A DNA stretch of 5,396 nucleotides from an uncultured Treponema sp. (GCA_937890485.1 CALBXN010000246.1:1-5396); one strand, 5' to 3'; positions 1 through 5,263 are shown, counted from the stretch's first letter. The notes: a model not told the origin generated them from the sequence alone. Program-made: numbers and translations.

Positions 1-14
1 AGGAGTGAAAAGAG

Positions 15-1220
15 ATGAAAAAAATTATTTTTGCAGCACTTTCAGTGTTGATGATGTTAAGTCTCGTAGGATGTGGTGAACACCTTGTAGACTTCAAAGT
101 AATTGATTTAAGTGGTGGTGCAGTACCTGGTGACTGGGCAATTCCTGCTAACTGGGATAATACAACACCATTTACAAGTATTGATAAAGACAACAGTACT
201 TATACTTTTGAATTTACTGTTAAAGATGATTTAGCAGCAGGTGCAGAAGTTGGTTTCAAAATTCTTTCAAAGAATGGCGAATGGAACGTTGATGGATACA
301 CAGAATTTAATGTAGATGTAGACGGAGCAAGTGTTGATGTACCACTTAAACTTGCAGCAGATATGGGTGGAGCAGGTAACGCTTTTGTAAAAGGTTGTGA
401 AGCTGGAAAAACATACAAAATGACTATTGTATGTAACTCAGATTCTTCAGCTACAGTAAGCGTTGTAAGCATGGCTGACCCTGTTTATCCTACACCATAC
501 TGGCTTGATGGATACTATGCATTAGGTCTTGGTGGAAACTGGGATGCTGGTCCTAATACACTTTTGTGTAATGGTGATTACGATGTAACAACAGGTGTTA
601 TTGTTTATACATTTGATTTTAAAGCTACTGATATAAGTTCTGATTTAGGAATTGCAACAAATGGTTGGTCTACAAAATACACAGGTGCTACATTCACTGT
701 AGGAACAGATACTGATTATGTAGTTACAACAAAGGGAGCAGATGCTAACTCAAAAATCAATGGTTTAAAAGCTGGTTTCCCATATAGATTGTTTGTAAAA
801 GTAACTCCAGAAAAAGAAATTTCTATCAAAGTAGAAGAAATCTGTGAAGTAAGTTTAACATTCAAAATTACAGGACTTACAGAAGGAGATGCTGCTTGGA
901 TTAGTGGTACAGTATGGGGCTGGGGTCCAGGTTGGCCTTTTAATGATTGGGGTGGTCTCGGAGCTGGTTATGAATTAACAGATGCTCCTGTAGCTGACGC
1001 TGATGGTGTTGTTACTTTCGGTTCAAAATGGGAATACACAACAATTGCTAAACCTGGTGATACTTTGAGTTATGAAGTAAAATTCCTTGCTTCTGATGAT
1101 GATTGGGCTACAACAAAGTATGACAATCCTAATATCAAGTTTGATATTAATGTTGAAGGTGCAGCATCATATATAGTTACTGTTGATGCAACAACTAACA
1201 CTGTTTCTATTACAGAATAA
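15..1220 (+). CDS. Three-module carbohydrate-binding-like lipoprotein
   Basis: A 401-residue secreted lipoprotein. The start is fixed by AGGAG at positions 1-5, nine bases before the ATG. Residues 1-20 form a lipoprotein signal peptide: basic MKK, a hydrophobic stretch, then the lipobox L-V-G-C with the acylated Cys at residue 20. The mature part appears to be three similar beta-rich modules, about residues 24-153, 160-276 and 278-401. Each opens with a Gly/Trp-rich segment (GDWAIPANWD near 39-48; GLGGNWDAGP near 171-180; WGWGPGWPFNDWGG near 301-314) and closes with a strand pair such as TYKMTIVCNS...TVSVV, PYRLFVKV...ISIKV or SYIVTV...TVSIT. Trp-rich beta-sandwich repeats behind a lipobox recall starch- or glycan-binding outer-surface proteins (SusE/F or CBM-like). 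This is a resemblance of pattern, not a recognised family. No catalytic motif is visible. It is followed by its own terminator and looks like the last or only gene of its transcript, whose promoter lies left of the window. Ligand binding is an inference. Confidence 0.85.
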   Translation: MKKIIFAALSVLMMLSLVGCGEHLVDFKVIDLSGGAVPGDWAIPANWDNTTPFTSIDKDNSTYTFEFTVKDDLAAGAEVGFKILSKNGEWNVDGYTEFNVDVDGASVDVPLKLAADMGGAGNAFVKGCEAGKTYKMTIVCNSDSSATVSVVSMADPVYPTPYWLDGYYALGLGGNWDAGPNTLLCNGDYDVTTGVIVYTFDFKATDISSDLGIATNGWSTKYTGATFTVGTDTDYVVTTKGADANSKINGLKAGFPYRLFVKVTPEKEISIKVEEICEVSLTFKITGLTEGDAAWISGTVWGWGPGWPFNDWGGLGAGYELTDAPVADADGVVTFGSKWEYTTIAKPGDTLSYEVKFLASDDDWATTKYDNPNIKFDINVEGAASYIVTVDATTNTVSITE

Positions 1221-1244
1221 TAGTATTTTTTGTGTATGTTGCTT

Positions 1245-1275
1245 AATTAACAACCTTATTTTGGGATTGTTAATT
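1245..1275. repeat. Perfect 9-bp inverted repeat before the terminator
   Basis: AATTAACAA (1245-1253) is repeated as its exact reverse complement TTGTTAATT (1267-1275) with 13 bases between. CC at 1254-1255 could also pair with GG at 1264-1265 if A1266 is bulged. It lies between the lipoprotein stop codon and the strong terminator. It has no T tract of its own, so it could be an mRNA 3'-end stabilising hairpin, a protein-binding palindrome, or the site of a control element for the next gene. The sequence does not decide between these. Confidence 0.6.
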
Positions 1276-1279
1276 ACCT

Positions 1280-1318
1280 AAAAAACAGTTGGCGAGAAAT
1301 CGCCAGCTGTTTTTTTTT
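1280..1318 (+). terminator. Rho-independent terminator of the lipoprotein gene
   Basis: An 11-bp stem pairs 1285-1295 (ACAGTTGGCGA) with 1300-1310 (TCGCCAGCTGT). It contains one G-T wobble and closes on a GAAA tetraloop (1296-1299). A run of eight T follows (1311-1318), and the A run at 1280-1284 can extend the stem. The A run would also give partial terminator function to transcripts from the other strand. It lies 60 bases after the lipoprotein stop and separates that gene from the next. Confidence 0.95.
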
Positions 1319-1343
1319 AATATATTTTTATTAGGAGTGTTTT

Positions 1344-1679
1344 ATGATAATTAACAAACCTCATGAACCAAAAAATGTATCCATTTCAGTAGAAGATAAA
1401 GAGAAAATAAAAATATTCTTACAAGGAATGGTTTACTGTTGGTGCAAAAATGTAAGAGATGAAAACAACAGCTCTAAATGGTTTTATGCACGAGATTTAG
1501 TTGGTGGAAAAAGTTTTTCTTGGGATGATACTCCATTAAAAGTTTTAAATGAAAAATATGATACTGAGAAAACTGCAAGTCAAGCATTAGGCAAACTTCT
1601 TTATGAAGTACTTGATGAAGATACAAAACACTTTGAATTCTATAAAGACCAAGATGCTAAATATCGTTTAGTTGAATAG
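1344..1679 (+). CDS. Small soluble protein of unknown function (111 aa)
   Basis: The start is supported by AGGAG at 1333-1337, six bases before the ATG, and the frame ends in TAG. I do not recognise a named family. The protein is soluble, with no signal peptide or membrane segment. Visible landmarks are an aromatic/Cys motif FLQGMVYCWCKN (residues 25-36), a well-formed segment WFYARDLVGG...SWDDTPLKVL (46-68), a helix-like stretch TASQALGKLLYEVL (77-90), and a C-terminal FEFYKDQDAKYRLV (97-110) that reads like the last strands or wing of a compact winged-helix fold. The spaced conserved-looking Trp/Cys residues suggest a real, folded protein and not a chance frame. The gene stands alone between two strong terminators (ending 1318 and 1734), so it is probably a single-gene transcript. 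No convincing -35/-10 pair is visible in the 25 bases between the upstream terminator and the start, so its promoter may lie within or before the upstream hairpins. A DNA-binding role is only a guess. Confidence 0.8.
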   Translation: MIINKPHEPKNVSISVEDKEKIKIFLQGMVYCWCKNVRDENNSSKWFYARDLVGGKSFSWDDTPLKVLNEKYDTEKTASQALGKLLYEVLDEDTKHFEFYKDQDAKYRLVE

Positions 1680-1695
1680 ATAAATTTTACCAATT

Positions 1696-1734
1696 TGCCC
1701 ACTTCTGTACGGGTTACAGAGGTGGGCATTTTTT
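1696..1734 (+). terminator. Rho-independent terminator after the 111-aa gene
   Basis: A 14-bp stem pairs 1696-1709 (TGCCCACTTCTGTA) with 1715-1728 (TACAGAGGTGGGCA). It has a single T-G wobble, a CGGGT loop (1710-1714) and a run of six T (1729-1734). It begins 17 bases after the upstream stop codon. The T run ends only six bases before the ATG of the next ORF. This leaves no room there for a promoter or a usual ribosome-binding site, and it may mark the left boundary of inserted DNA. Confidence 0.95.
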
Positions 1735-1740
1735 AAGTAA

Positions 1741-2082
1741 ATGGAATTTAAGCAAATTTTTATTGATAATTTTGACTTACAAAGTGTAGTAAACAGTTTT
1801 TTAGGAGGATTTGTAGTACATATTTTAAATTGTATAAAAAATTTTATATTTAGTCCTGAAATTAGGATATCAACAGATTTAAACGACGAAAATTTATTTA
1901 AAACAATTCCTTCCGGGATAGATATATTACATTCTCTAAAATTACAAGTAAGAAATGAGGGAAGAAAAACTGCAAATAATATACAAACAAAGAAGTATAA
2001 AATAACATTTTCTTATGATTGTAATTCAATTGAAAAAAGATTAATTATTTCAAAATTTAACATCAATAAGGAAATATTCTAG
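1741..2082 (+). CDS. Membrane-anchored hypothetical protein, probably truncated
   Basis: A 113-residue ORF whose N terminus looks natural: a short amphipathic lead, then a hydrophobic segment at about residues 16-37 (VVNSFLGGFVVHILNCIKNFIF) that could span or anchor in the membrane. After it comes a beta-like region containing LKLQVRNEGRKTANNI (about 66-81). This pattern is common in immunoglobulin-like or CARDB-like domains that follow an N-terminal anchor. The beta domain stops soon afterwards, so the protein seems shorter than such proteins usually are. There is no Shine-Dalgarno. A stop codon (TAA, 1738-1740) directly precedes the ATG, and the terminator T run ends at 1734, so expression is doubtful. 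The downstream ORF begins two bases after the stop in another frame, so the pair could be an operon or one gene broken by a frameshift. Base composition is more AT-rich than in the lipoprotein gene, consistent with transferred DNA. No function is assigned. Confidence 0.5.
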   Translation: MEFKQIFIDNFDLQSVVNSFLGGFVVHILNCIKNFIFSPEIRISTDLNDENLFKTIPSGIDILHSLKLQVRNEGRKTANNIQTKKYKITFSYDCNSIEKRLIISKFNINKEIF

Positions 2083-2084
2083 GA

Positions 2085-2528
2085 ATGGATTATCAAGCAT
2101 ATTTTTTATGTATGGGAATATGTTGTGAATATAATAATTTACAACAGTTCCTAATTAAAATTTTTGAATTAGTAAAAGAGCAAAAAAGGGAACTAATCCA
2201 ATCATTAAATAAAGAAATTAATAACTTAGAAAATTTTGATTTTGACGATAGTAAACTATGTGAATTTAATTTCTTATCTGAAAATATATATAATTGTCTT
2301 GCTGTTTTTCTTTACAGTTTTACCGAAAAATCTTTGAAGAAACTATTATGTTTGGATCTGAATAAAAATGTTAATATTAAAAATATAAACAAACAGTTTG
2401 AATCAACTTATCACTTTAATATAACAGAAATTCAGAAATATAATATTTTTACTACTAGCCTTCGGTTTGGAATTTTTATTGAGCGAAGTTTTTTTCTCCC
2501 TCTAAAACCAAAACACCTAAGGTCGTAA
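2085..2528 (+). CDS. HEPN-like protein lacking its 3' end (probable remnant)
   Basis: A 147-residue, mostly helical ORF. Residues 20-50 form a charged helix (LIKIFELVKEQKRELIQSLNKEI). Residues 63-90 contain NFLSENIYNCLAVFLYSFTEKSLKKLLCL, where the LYSFTE core (76-81) matches the helix typical of HEPN proteins (pattern: hydrophobic-LY-x-x-hydrophobic-E followed by Lys/Leu). HEPN proteins are often RNases in toxin-antitoxin, Abi and CRISPR-linked defence systems, with a catalytic RxxxxH further on. Here the family-like sequence ends near residue 127 (IFTTSLR). The last 20 residues (FGIFIERSFFLPLKPKHLRS) look unlike a HEPN end and run into the downstream repeat array, where the stop codon lies in the first repeat (2526-2528). 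No RxxxxH is present, so an active nuclease is unlikely. The start is uncertain: AAGGA at 2068-2072 is 12 bases away, and AGGA at 2081-2084 abuts the ATG. The HEPN call rests on pattern only. Confidence 0.45.
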   Translation: MDYQAYFLCMGICCEYNNLQQFLIKIFELVKEQKRELIQSLNKEINNLENFDFDDSKLCEFNFLSENIYNCLAVFLYSFTEKSLKKLLCLDLNKNVNIKNINKQFESTYHFNITEIQKYNIFTTSLRFGIFIERSFFLPLKPKHLRS

Positions 2529-2575
2529 TAAGGTCGTAATAAGGTCGTAATAAATTGACTTTTGGGTCGTAATAA
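2521..2575 (+). repeat. Phased 11-bp direct repeats, probable operator array
   Basis: The unit GGTCGTAATAA occurs perfectly at 2521-2531, 2532-2542 and 2543-2553. After one unrelated 11-base unit (2554-2564, ATTGACTTTTG) it occurs again at 2565-2575, so all copies keep an 11-bp register. Eleven bases is close to one helical turn, so every copy presents the same DNA face. The unrelated unit holds the -35 box, and the fourth copy fills most of the spacer between -35 and -10. This arrangement suits a repressor or activator that binds cooperatively along one face. The obvious candidate is the winged-helix end of the protein encoded just downstream, which is an inference. The first copy also supplies the stop codon of the HEPN-like ORF. 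Confidence 0.85.
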
Positions 2576-2583
2576 AATACAAT
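2555..2583 (+). promoter_or_regulatory. Sigma-70 promoter of the AlbA_2 gene, leaderless start
   Basis: TTGACT (2555-2560) and TACAAT (2578-2583) are each one base off consensus and are 17 bases apart. The -10 box ends six bases before the ATG at 2590, so the expected first transcribed base is at or within about a base of that A. The mRNA would then have no leader, which agrees with the absence of any Shine-Dalgarno sequence before this start. One operator-like repeat (2565-2575) lies inside the spacer, and three lie upstream of the -35 box. Confidence 0.75.
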
Positions 2584-2589
2584 AGAAAT

Positions 2590-3993
2590 ATGAACTTAGA
2601 ACAAATCAAATCTCTATTAAAAACTGGCGAAAACATTGGCGTTGAATTTAAGCGATGTGGGAATGGAATTGAAAGCGACACTTACGAAACTGTATGCTCT
2701 TTTGCAAATCGTTTTGGAGGTGATATTTTCTGTGGAGTTCTTGATGATGGTTCTATCCAAGGACTAAATGAAAATTCATTGCAATCAACTATAAAAAATT
2801 TTATTTCTATAATTTCTGATGCAACGATGTTTAATCCCACTTTGTTTTTAATTCCAGAAGTTATTGAAATTGAAGGAAAAAAAATACTTCATATTCATGT
2901 TCCAGTTTCTTCTGAAGTTCATACTTATAAGCGAGTAATTTATGATAGAATTAACGAATCTGATGTAAAAGTAACTTCAACAAGTAGAATTGCTTCTTTA
3001 TACATTCGTAAGCAAAATATTTTTACAGAACAAAAAGTTTATAAATATGTTCAAATTGATGATTTACGTTCTGATATCATTTCATTATGTCGACAAAGAG
3101 CTATAAATAAACGAAGCGACCATCCATGGAGAAATCTTTCTGATATGGAACTTTTAAAAAGTGCAAAACTATATACAGAAGATTATGAAACAGGTGAAAA
3201 GGGGTTTAATCTAGCTGCAATTCTTCTTTTGGGAAAGGATGAAGTTATTGGTTCTGTTTGTCCAGCGTATAAAACTGATGCTCTTGTAAGAAAAGTTAAT
3301 TTAGATAGATATGATGATCGTGAAATAATTCAAACAAATTTAATTGAAAGTTATGATTTACTAATTAATTTTGCCCGTAAACATTTAAATGATAAATTTT
3401 TTATGGAAGAAACTCAAACGGTAAGTCTAAGAGATAAAATTGTTAGAGAAATGATTTCAAATATTCTTATGCACAGAGAATTTACAAGTTCGTACATTGC
3501 AAAATTTGTAATTGAAGAAAATAAAATGTACACAGAAAATGCATGTCGTGCTTCAAAACAAGAAAAACTTACCCCAGAAAATTTTATTCCAATTTCTAAA
3601 AATCCGATAATAGCTTCATTTTTTACAAACATCGGAAATGCAGATGAACTTGGTTCTGGAACTAGAAATATTTTTAAATACACAAAATTGTACTCAGGAA
3701 CAATTCCTGAAATTTTGGAAGATGATATTTTTAAAATAATTGTTCCGTTAAATAACAACTATTCTTTTGATGCTAACACAAAAAAAGAATCTGAAACTAA
3801 AATTCATCTTTCTGTAAATCAAGAAAAAATACTTCAAGAAATAAAAAATGATTCCTCTGTAACTGGAAAAATTCTCTCTGAAAAAATTGGAATTTCAGAA
3901 AGAAAAATTCAAGATAATTTAAAATTCTTAAAAGAAAAAAATTTAATTAGTAGAATTGGTGGTAACAAAAACGGAAAATGGATATGTAATTAA
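2590..3993 (+). CDS. AlbA_2 / GHKL-like ATPase / winged-helix regulator
   Basis: An apparently complete 467-residue protein of the group often annotated as a RecG-like or 'ATP-binding' protein. Domain order is as follows. A Schlafen-type AlbA_2 domain lies at about residues 11-140, with the E-x-K of GVEFKR (17-22) and the glycine-rich turn FANRFGGDIFCGVLDDG (38-54). A GHKL-like ATPase domain (HATPase_c_4 type) spans about 250-390, with an N-box-like E287/N291/H295-R296 in REMISNILMHRE and the family block NPIIASFF...ADELGSGTRNIFKYTKLYSG (338-370). A winged helix lies at about 406-463 (GKILSEKIGISERKIQDNLKFLKEKNLISRIG). In this family the AlbA_2 part is linked to nucleic-acid binding, and members act as transcription regulators or sit in defence loci. 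The cellular role here is not known. The start fits the family N terminus although it has no Shine-Dalgarno and is probably leaderless. The 3' end overlaps the convergent AbiEii gene by 47 bases with no terminator between them. Autoregulation through the upstream repeats is likely but inferred. Confidence 0.9.
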   Translation: MNLEQIKSLLKTGENIGVEFKRCGNGIESDTYETVCSFANRFGGDIFCGVLDDGSIQGLNENSLQSTIKNFISIISDATMFNPTLFLIPEVIEIEGKKILHIHVPVSSEVHTYKRVIYDRINESDVKVTSTSRIASLYIRKQNIFTEQKVYKYVQIDDLRSDIISLCRQRAINKRSDHPWRNLSDMELLKSAKLYTEDYETGEKGFNLAAILLLGKDEVIGSVCPAYKTDALVRKVNLDRYDDREIIQTNLIESYDLLINFARKHLNDKFFMEETQTVSLRDKIVREMISNILMHREFTSSYIAKFVIEENKMYTENACRASKQEKLTPENFIPISKNPIIASFFTNIGNADELGSGTRNIFKYTKLYSGTIPEILEDDIFKIIVPLNNNYSFDANTKKESETKIHLSVNQEKILQEIKNDSSVTGKILSEKIGISERKIQDNLKFLKEKNLISRIGGNKNGKWICN

Positions 3994-4573
3994 AGACTTT
4001 ATCAATGAAAGTCCTTTCGATACATTGAGTTTTCATTGTAAAATCTGATAATCCAAATGTTTCGATAAAATCAGGAGATTCAGTTTTCATCATATTTCCG
4101 ATAAAACTTGAAACTATTTTATTTTCAGTTGGAAAAGATATTGTAATATACGAAGTTTCTAAAATAACTCCGGATTTCAAAAATGTATTTTCACTTTCTA
4201 AAACAGATTTATACGCAAAAATATATTTGTTGTAATTATTTCTACTTCTTGTTTCATCAATATTGGTAATTTCTAATTCTAAAAAATTTGCAACTTCAAT
4301 AATTGATTGCTTTATATTTTTCTTTTGACTTTTTGAAATTTCCGTATCGATTGCAATATCAATATCTTCCGAAAATCTTTTAATAATGTTATGACATTTT
4401 GAAAGTGAAGTTCCACCTTTAAAAACAATAAATGGAATTTTTTCTGAAAGAAATTTTAATATCAATGTAACATAATAATCTTTTTCAATTATTTCTGGTA
4501 ATATATTTTTTTCTTGGGACACAATATTTATAGCTTGTAAAAACAATTCTGAATTTTTATGCAGAAATTCCAT
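3947..4573 (-). CDS. abiEii: AbiEii-type nucleotidyltransferase toxin, 3'-truncated
   Basis: The toxin of an AbiE (type IV) toxin-antitoxin pair, a nucleotidyltransferase-fold protein. Family features are clear: EIIEKDYYVTLIL (28-40), the GGT motif in FKGGTSLSK (51-59), the metal-binding D-x-D in RFSEDIDIAI (D70 and D72), and IERTFIDKVF (185-194) holding the T-x-x-x-K motif. After F194 the sequence no longer resembles the family. Residues 195-208 are read from the antisense strand of the AlbA_2 gene's last codons. The family is usually near 270-300 residues, so roughly the last third, with the expected C-terminal conserved Asp, is missing. Translation starts 17 bases before the antitoxin stop, and GGAG six bases upstream supports coupled translation. 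With the catalytic D-x-D but no C-terminal part, it is probably inactive or altered. An active shortened form cannot be excluded. Confidence 0.85.
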   Translation of the reverse strand: MEFLHKNSELFLQAINIVSQEKNILPEIIEKDYYVTLILKFLSEKIPFIVFKGGTSLSKCHNIIKRFSEDIDIAIDTEISKSQKKNIKQSIIEVANFLELEITNIDETRSRNNYNKYIFAYKSVLESENTFLKSGVILETSYITISFPTENKIVSSFIGNMMKTESPDFIETFGLSDFTMKTQCIERTFIDKVFNYISIFRFCYHQFY

Positions 4574-5183
4574 TTAAGACTCCAACTTGATATAAGTTTT
4601 TATAAATCTTATCTGGATAAAATTCAAGTAGCTTTTGCAATTTTTCAAATGAGATTTTTGCAGTATTCATATAATTTAGAACGATTTTTTTATTTTCGTC
4701 TTTATCTAAGATAGATATATTATCGATTTCCTTTATCATATCTAAAAATTGTAATTCAAGATAATTTTCTTTTGTAACCAATGTTCGAGGTTTTCTAAGG
4801 ATAATTTTTGTTGAGCAAATTTTTAATTCGCGATAATCGCAAGTTGCTTTGTTTGAAACAACTTCATACAAATTTGGAACTTGAGTTGTAATACCTATTC
4901 TATTGGCAAAATTCAAACCAGAAAAATATCCTACAATTTCATCATTTGTTGAGATATATTTTTTTTCAATAATTTTATTTTTGTTTAACGTTTTAGAATT
5001 TTTAAAGATTGAATTTCCAGGAATAAAATAAATACCTGTATCATATCGAATCAGCAAATTTTTGTTTGTAAGATTTAATATTTGCTGTCTTATTGCATTC
5101 ATATTCAAATTTTTATATTGAAGTTCAGAGATAAAAATTGGTTCATTTTCTTTGTAATTTTCTTTTAAGTAATCATAAAACAT
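4557..5183 (-). CDS. abiEi: AbiEi-type antitoxin (winged-helix repressor)
   Basis: A 208-residue protein that looks complete and matches the short AbiEi-like (DUF6088-type) antitoxins. The N-terminal winged helix covers about residues 5-56: FISELQYKNLNMNAIRQQILNLTNKNLLIRYDTGIYFIP, in which the wing ends in the typical G-x-Y-x-x-P. The following domain has the family segment GYFSGLNFANRIGITTQVPNLYEVVSNK (about 85-112). In AbiE systems the antitoxin neutralises the toxin without being a stable bound inhibitor, and it represses its own operon by binding repeats at the promoter. The start has AGGT seven bases upstream (5191-5194 on the + strand). The gene overlaps the toxin start by 17 bases, so the two are one operon with the antitoxin first. 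Because the toxin has lost its 3' end, this gene may now be an orphan antitoxin or regulator. Confidence 0.88.
   Translation of the reverse strand: MFYDYLKENYKENEPIFISELQYKNLNMNAIRQQILNLTNKNLLIRYDTGIYFIPGNSIFKNSKTLNKNKIIEKKYISTNDEIVGYFSGLNFANRIGITTQVPNLYEVVSNKATCDYRELKICSTKIILRKPRTLVTKENYLELQFLDMIKEIDNISILDKDENKKIVLNYMNTAKISFEKLQKLLEFYPDKIYKNLYQVGVLNGISA
4580..4583 (-). promoter_or_regulatory. Ribosome-binding site of the toxin, inside the antitoxin
   Basis: On the minus strand GGAG lies six bases before the toxin ATG (4573-4571), within the last codons of the antitoxin gene. With the 17-base gene overlap it indicates translational coupling, with the toxin translated after or with the antitoxin. 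It fixes the toxin start chosen here. Confidence 0.7.
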
Positions 5184-5235
5184 AATATCTACCTATAAAA
5201 TAAATAATAAAATTAAAATAAACATCTACAAATAT

Positions 5236-5263
5236 ATTATATTTCATATCACCTACTTGTCAA
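5236..5263 (-). promoter_or_regulatory. Consensus sigma-70 promoter of the abiE operon
   Basis: On the minus strand TTGACA (5263-5258) and TATAAT (5241-5236) are both perfect consensus hexamers with a 16-base spacer. Transcription should begin near 5229, giving a leader of about 46 bases before the antitoxin ATG. A small AT-rich inverted repeat, AAATATA-T-TATATTT (5230-5244), overlaps the -10 box and start site. ATCTAC recurs at 5187-5192 and 5224-5229. Either could be an antitoxin operator, but both are short and AT-rich. Such a strong promoter would need a repressor, which fits AbiEi autoregulation. Confidence 0.75.

Noticed and set aside
200..472. Minus-strand 90-aa open frame inside the lipoprotein gene
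   Set aside because: It is antisense to a well-supported coding sequence, with no ribosome-binding site and low-complexity Ser/Thr/Ala/Pro content typical of a shadow frame.
1319..1343. TATATT at 1321-1326 as a -10 box for the 111-aa gene
   Set aside because: No acceptable -35 sequence lies 16-18 bases upstream, since that interval is the terminator stem. Such hexamers are expected by chance in AT-rich DNA.
2521..2575. Repeats as a CRISPR array or plasmid replication iterons
   Set aside because: The units are only 11 bp with no unique spacers, there are no cas or rep genes, and the array coincides with promoter elements, so an operator explains it better.
3414..3758. Minus-strand 114-aa open frame inside the AlbA_2 gene
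   Set aside because: It is antisense to the conserved ATPase domain, and the hydrophobic composition is what antisense reading of that domain gives. No start signals are present.
3992..4017. Hairpin (AAAGACTTT with AAAGTCCTTT) just after the AlbA_2 stop as a terminator
   Set aside because: The stem is AT-rich with a one-base bulge, is not followed by a T run, and lies in the toxin's conserved TFIDK codons, so it is probably fortuitous.
1741..5183. Insertion sequence or integrase-borne element
   Set aside because: No transposase or recombinase frame, no terminal inverted repeats and no target-site duplication could be found inside the window.
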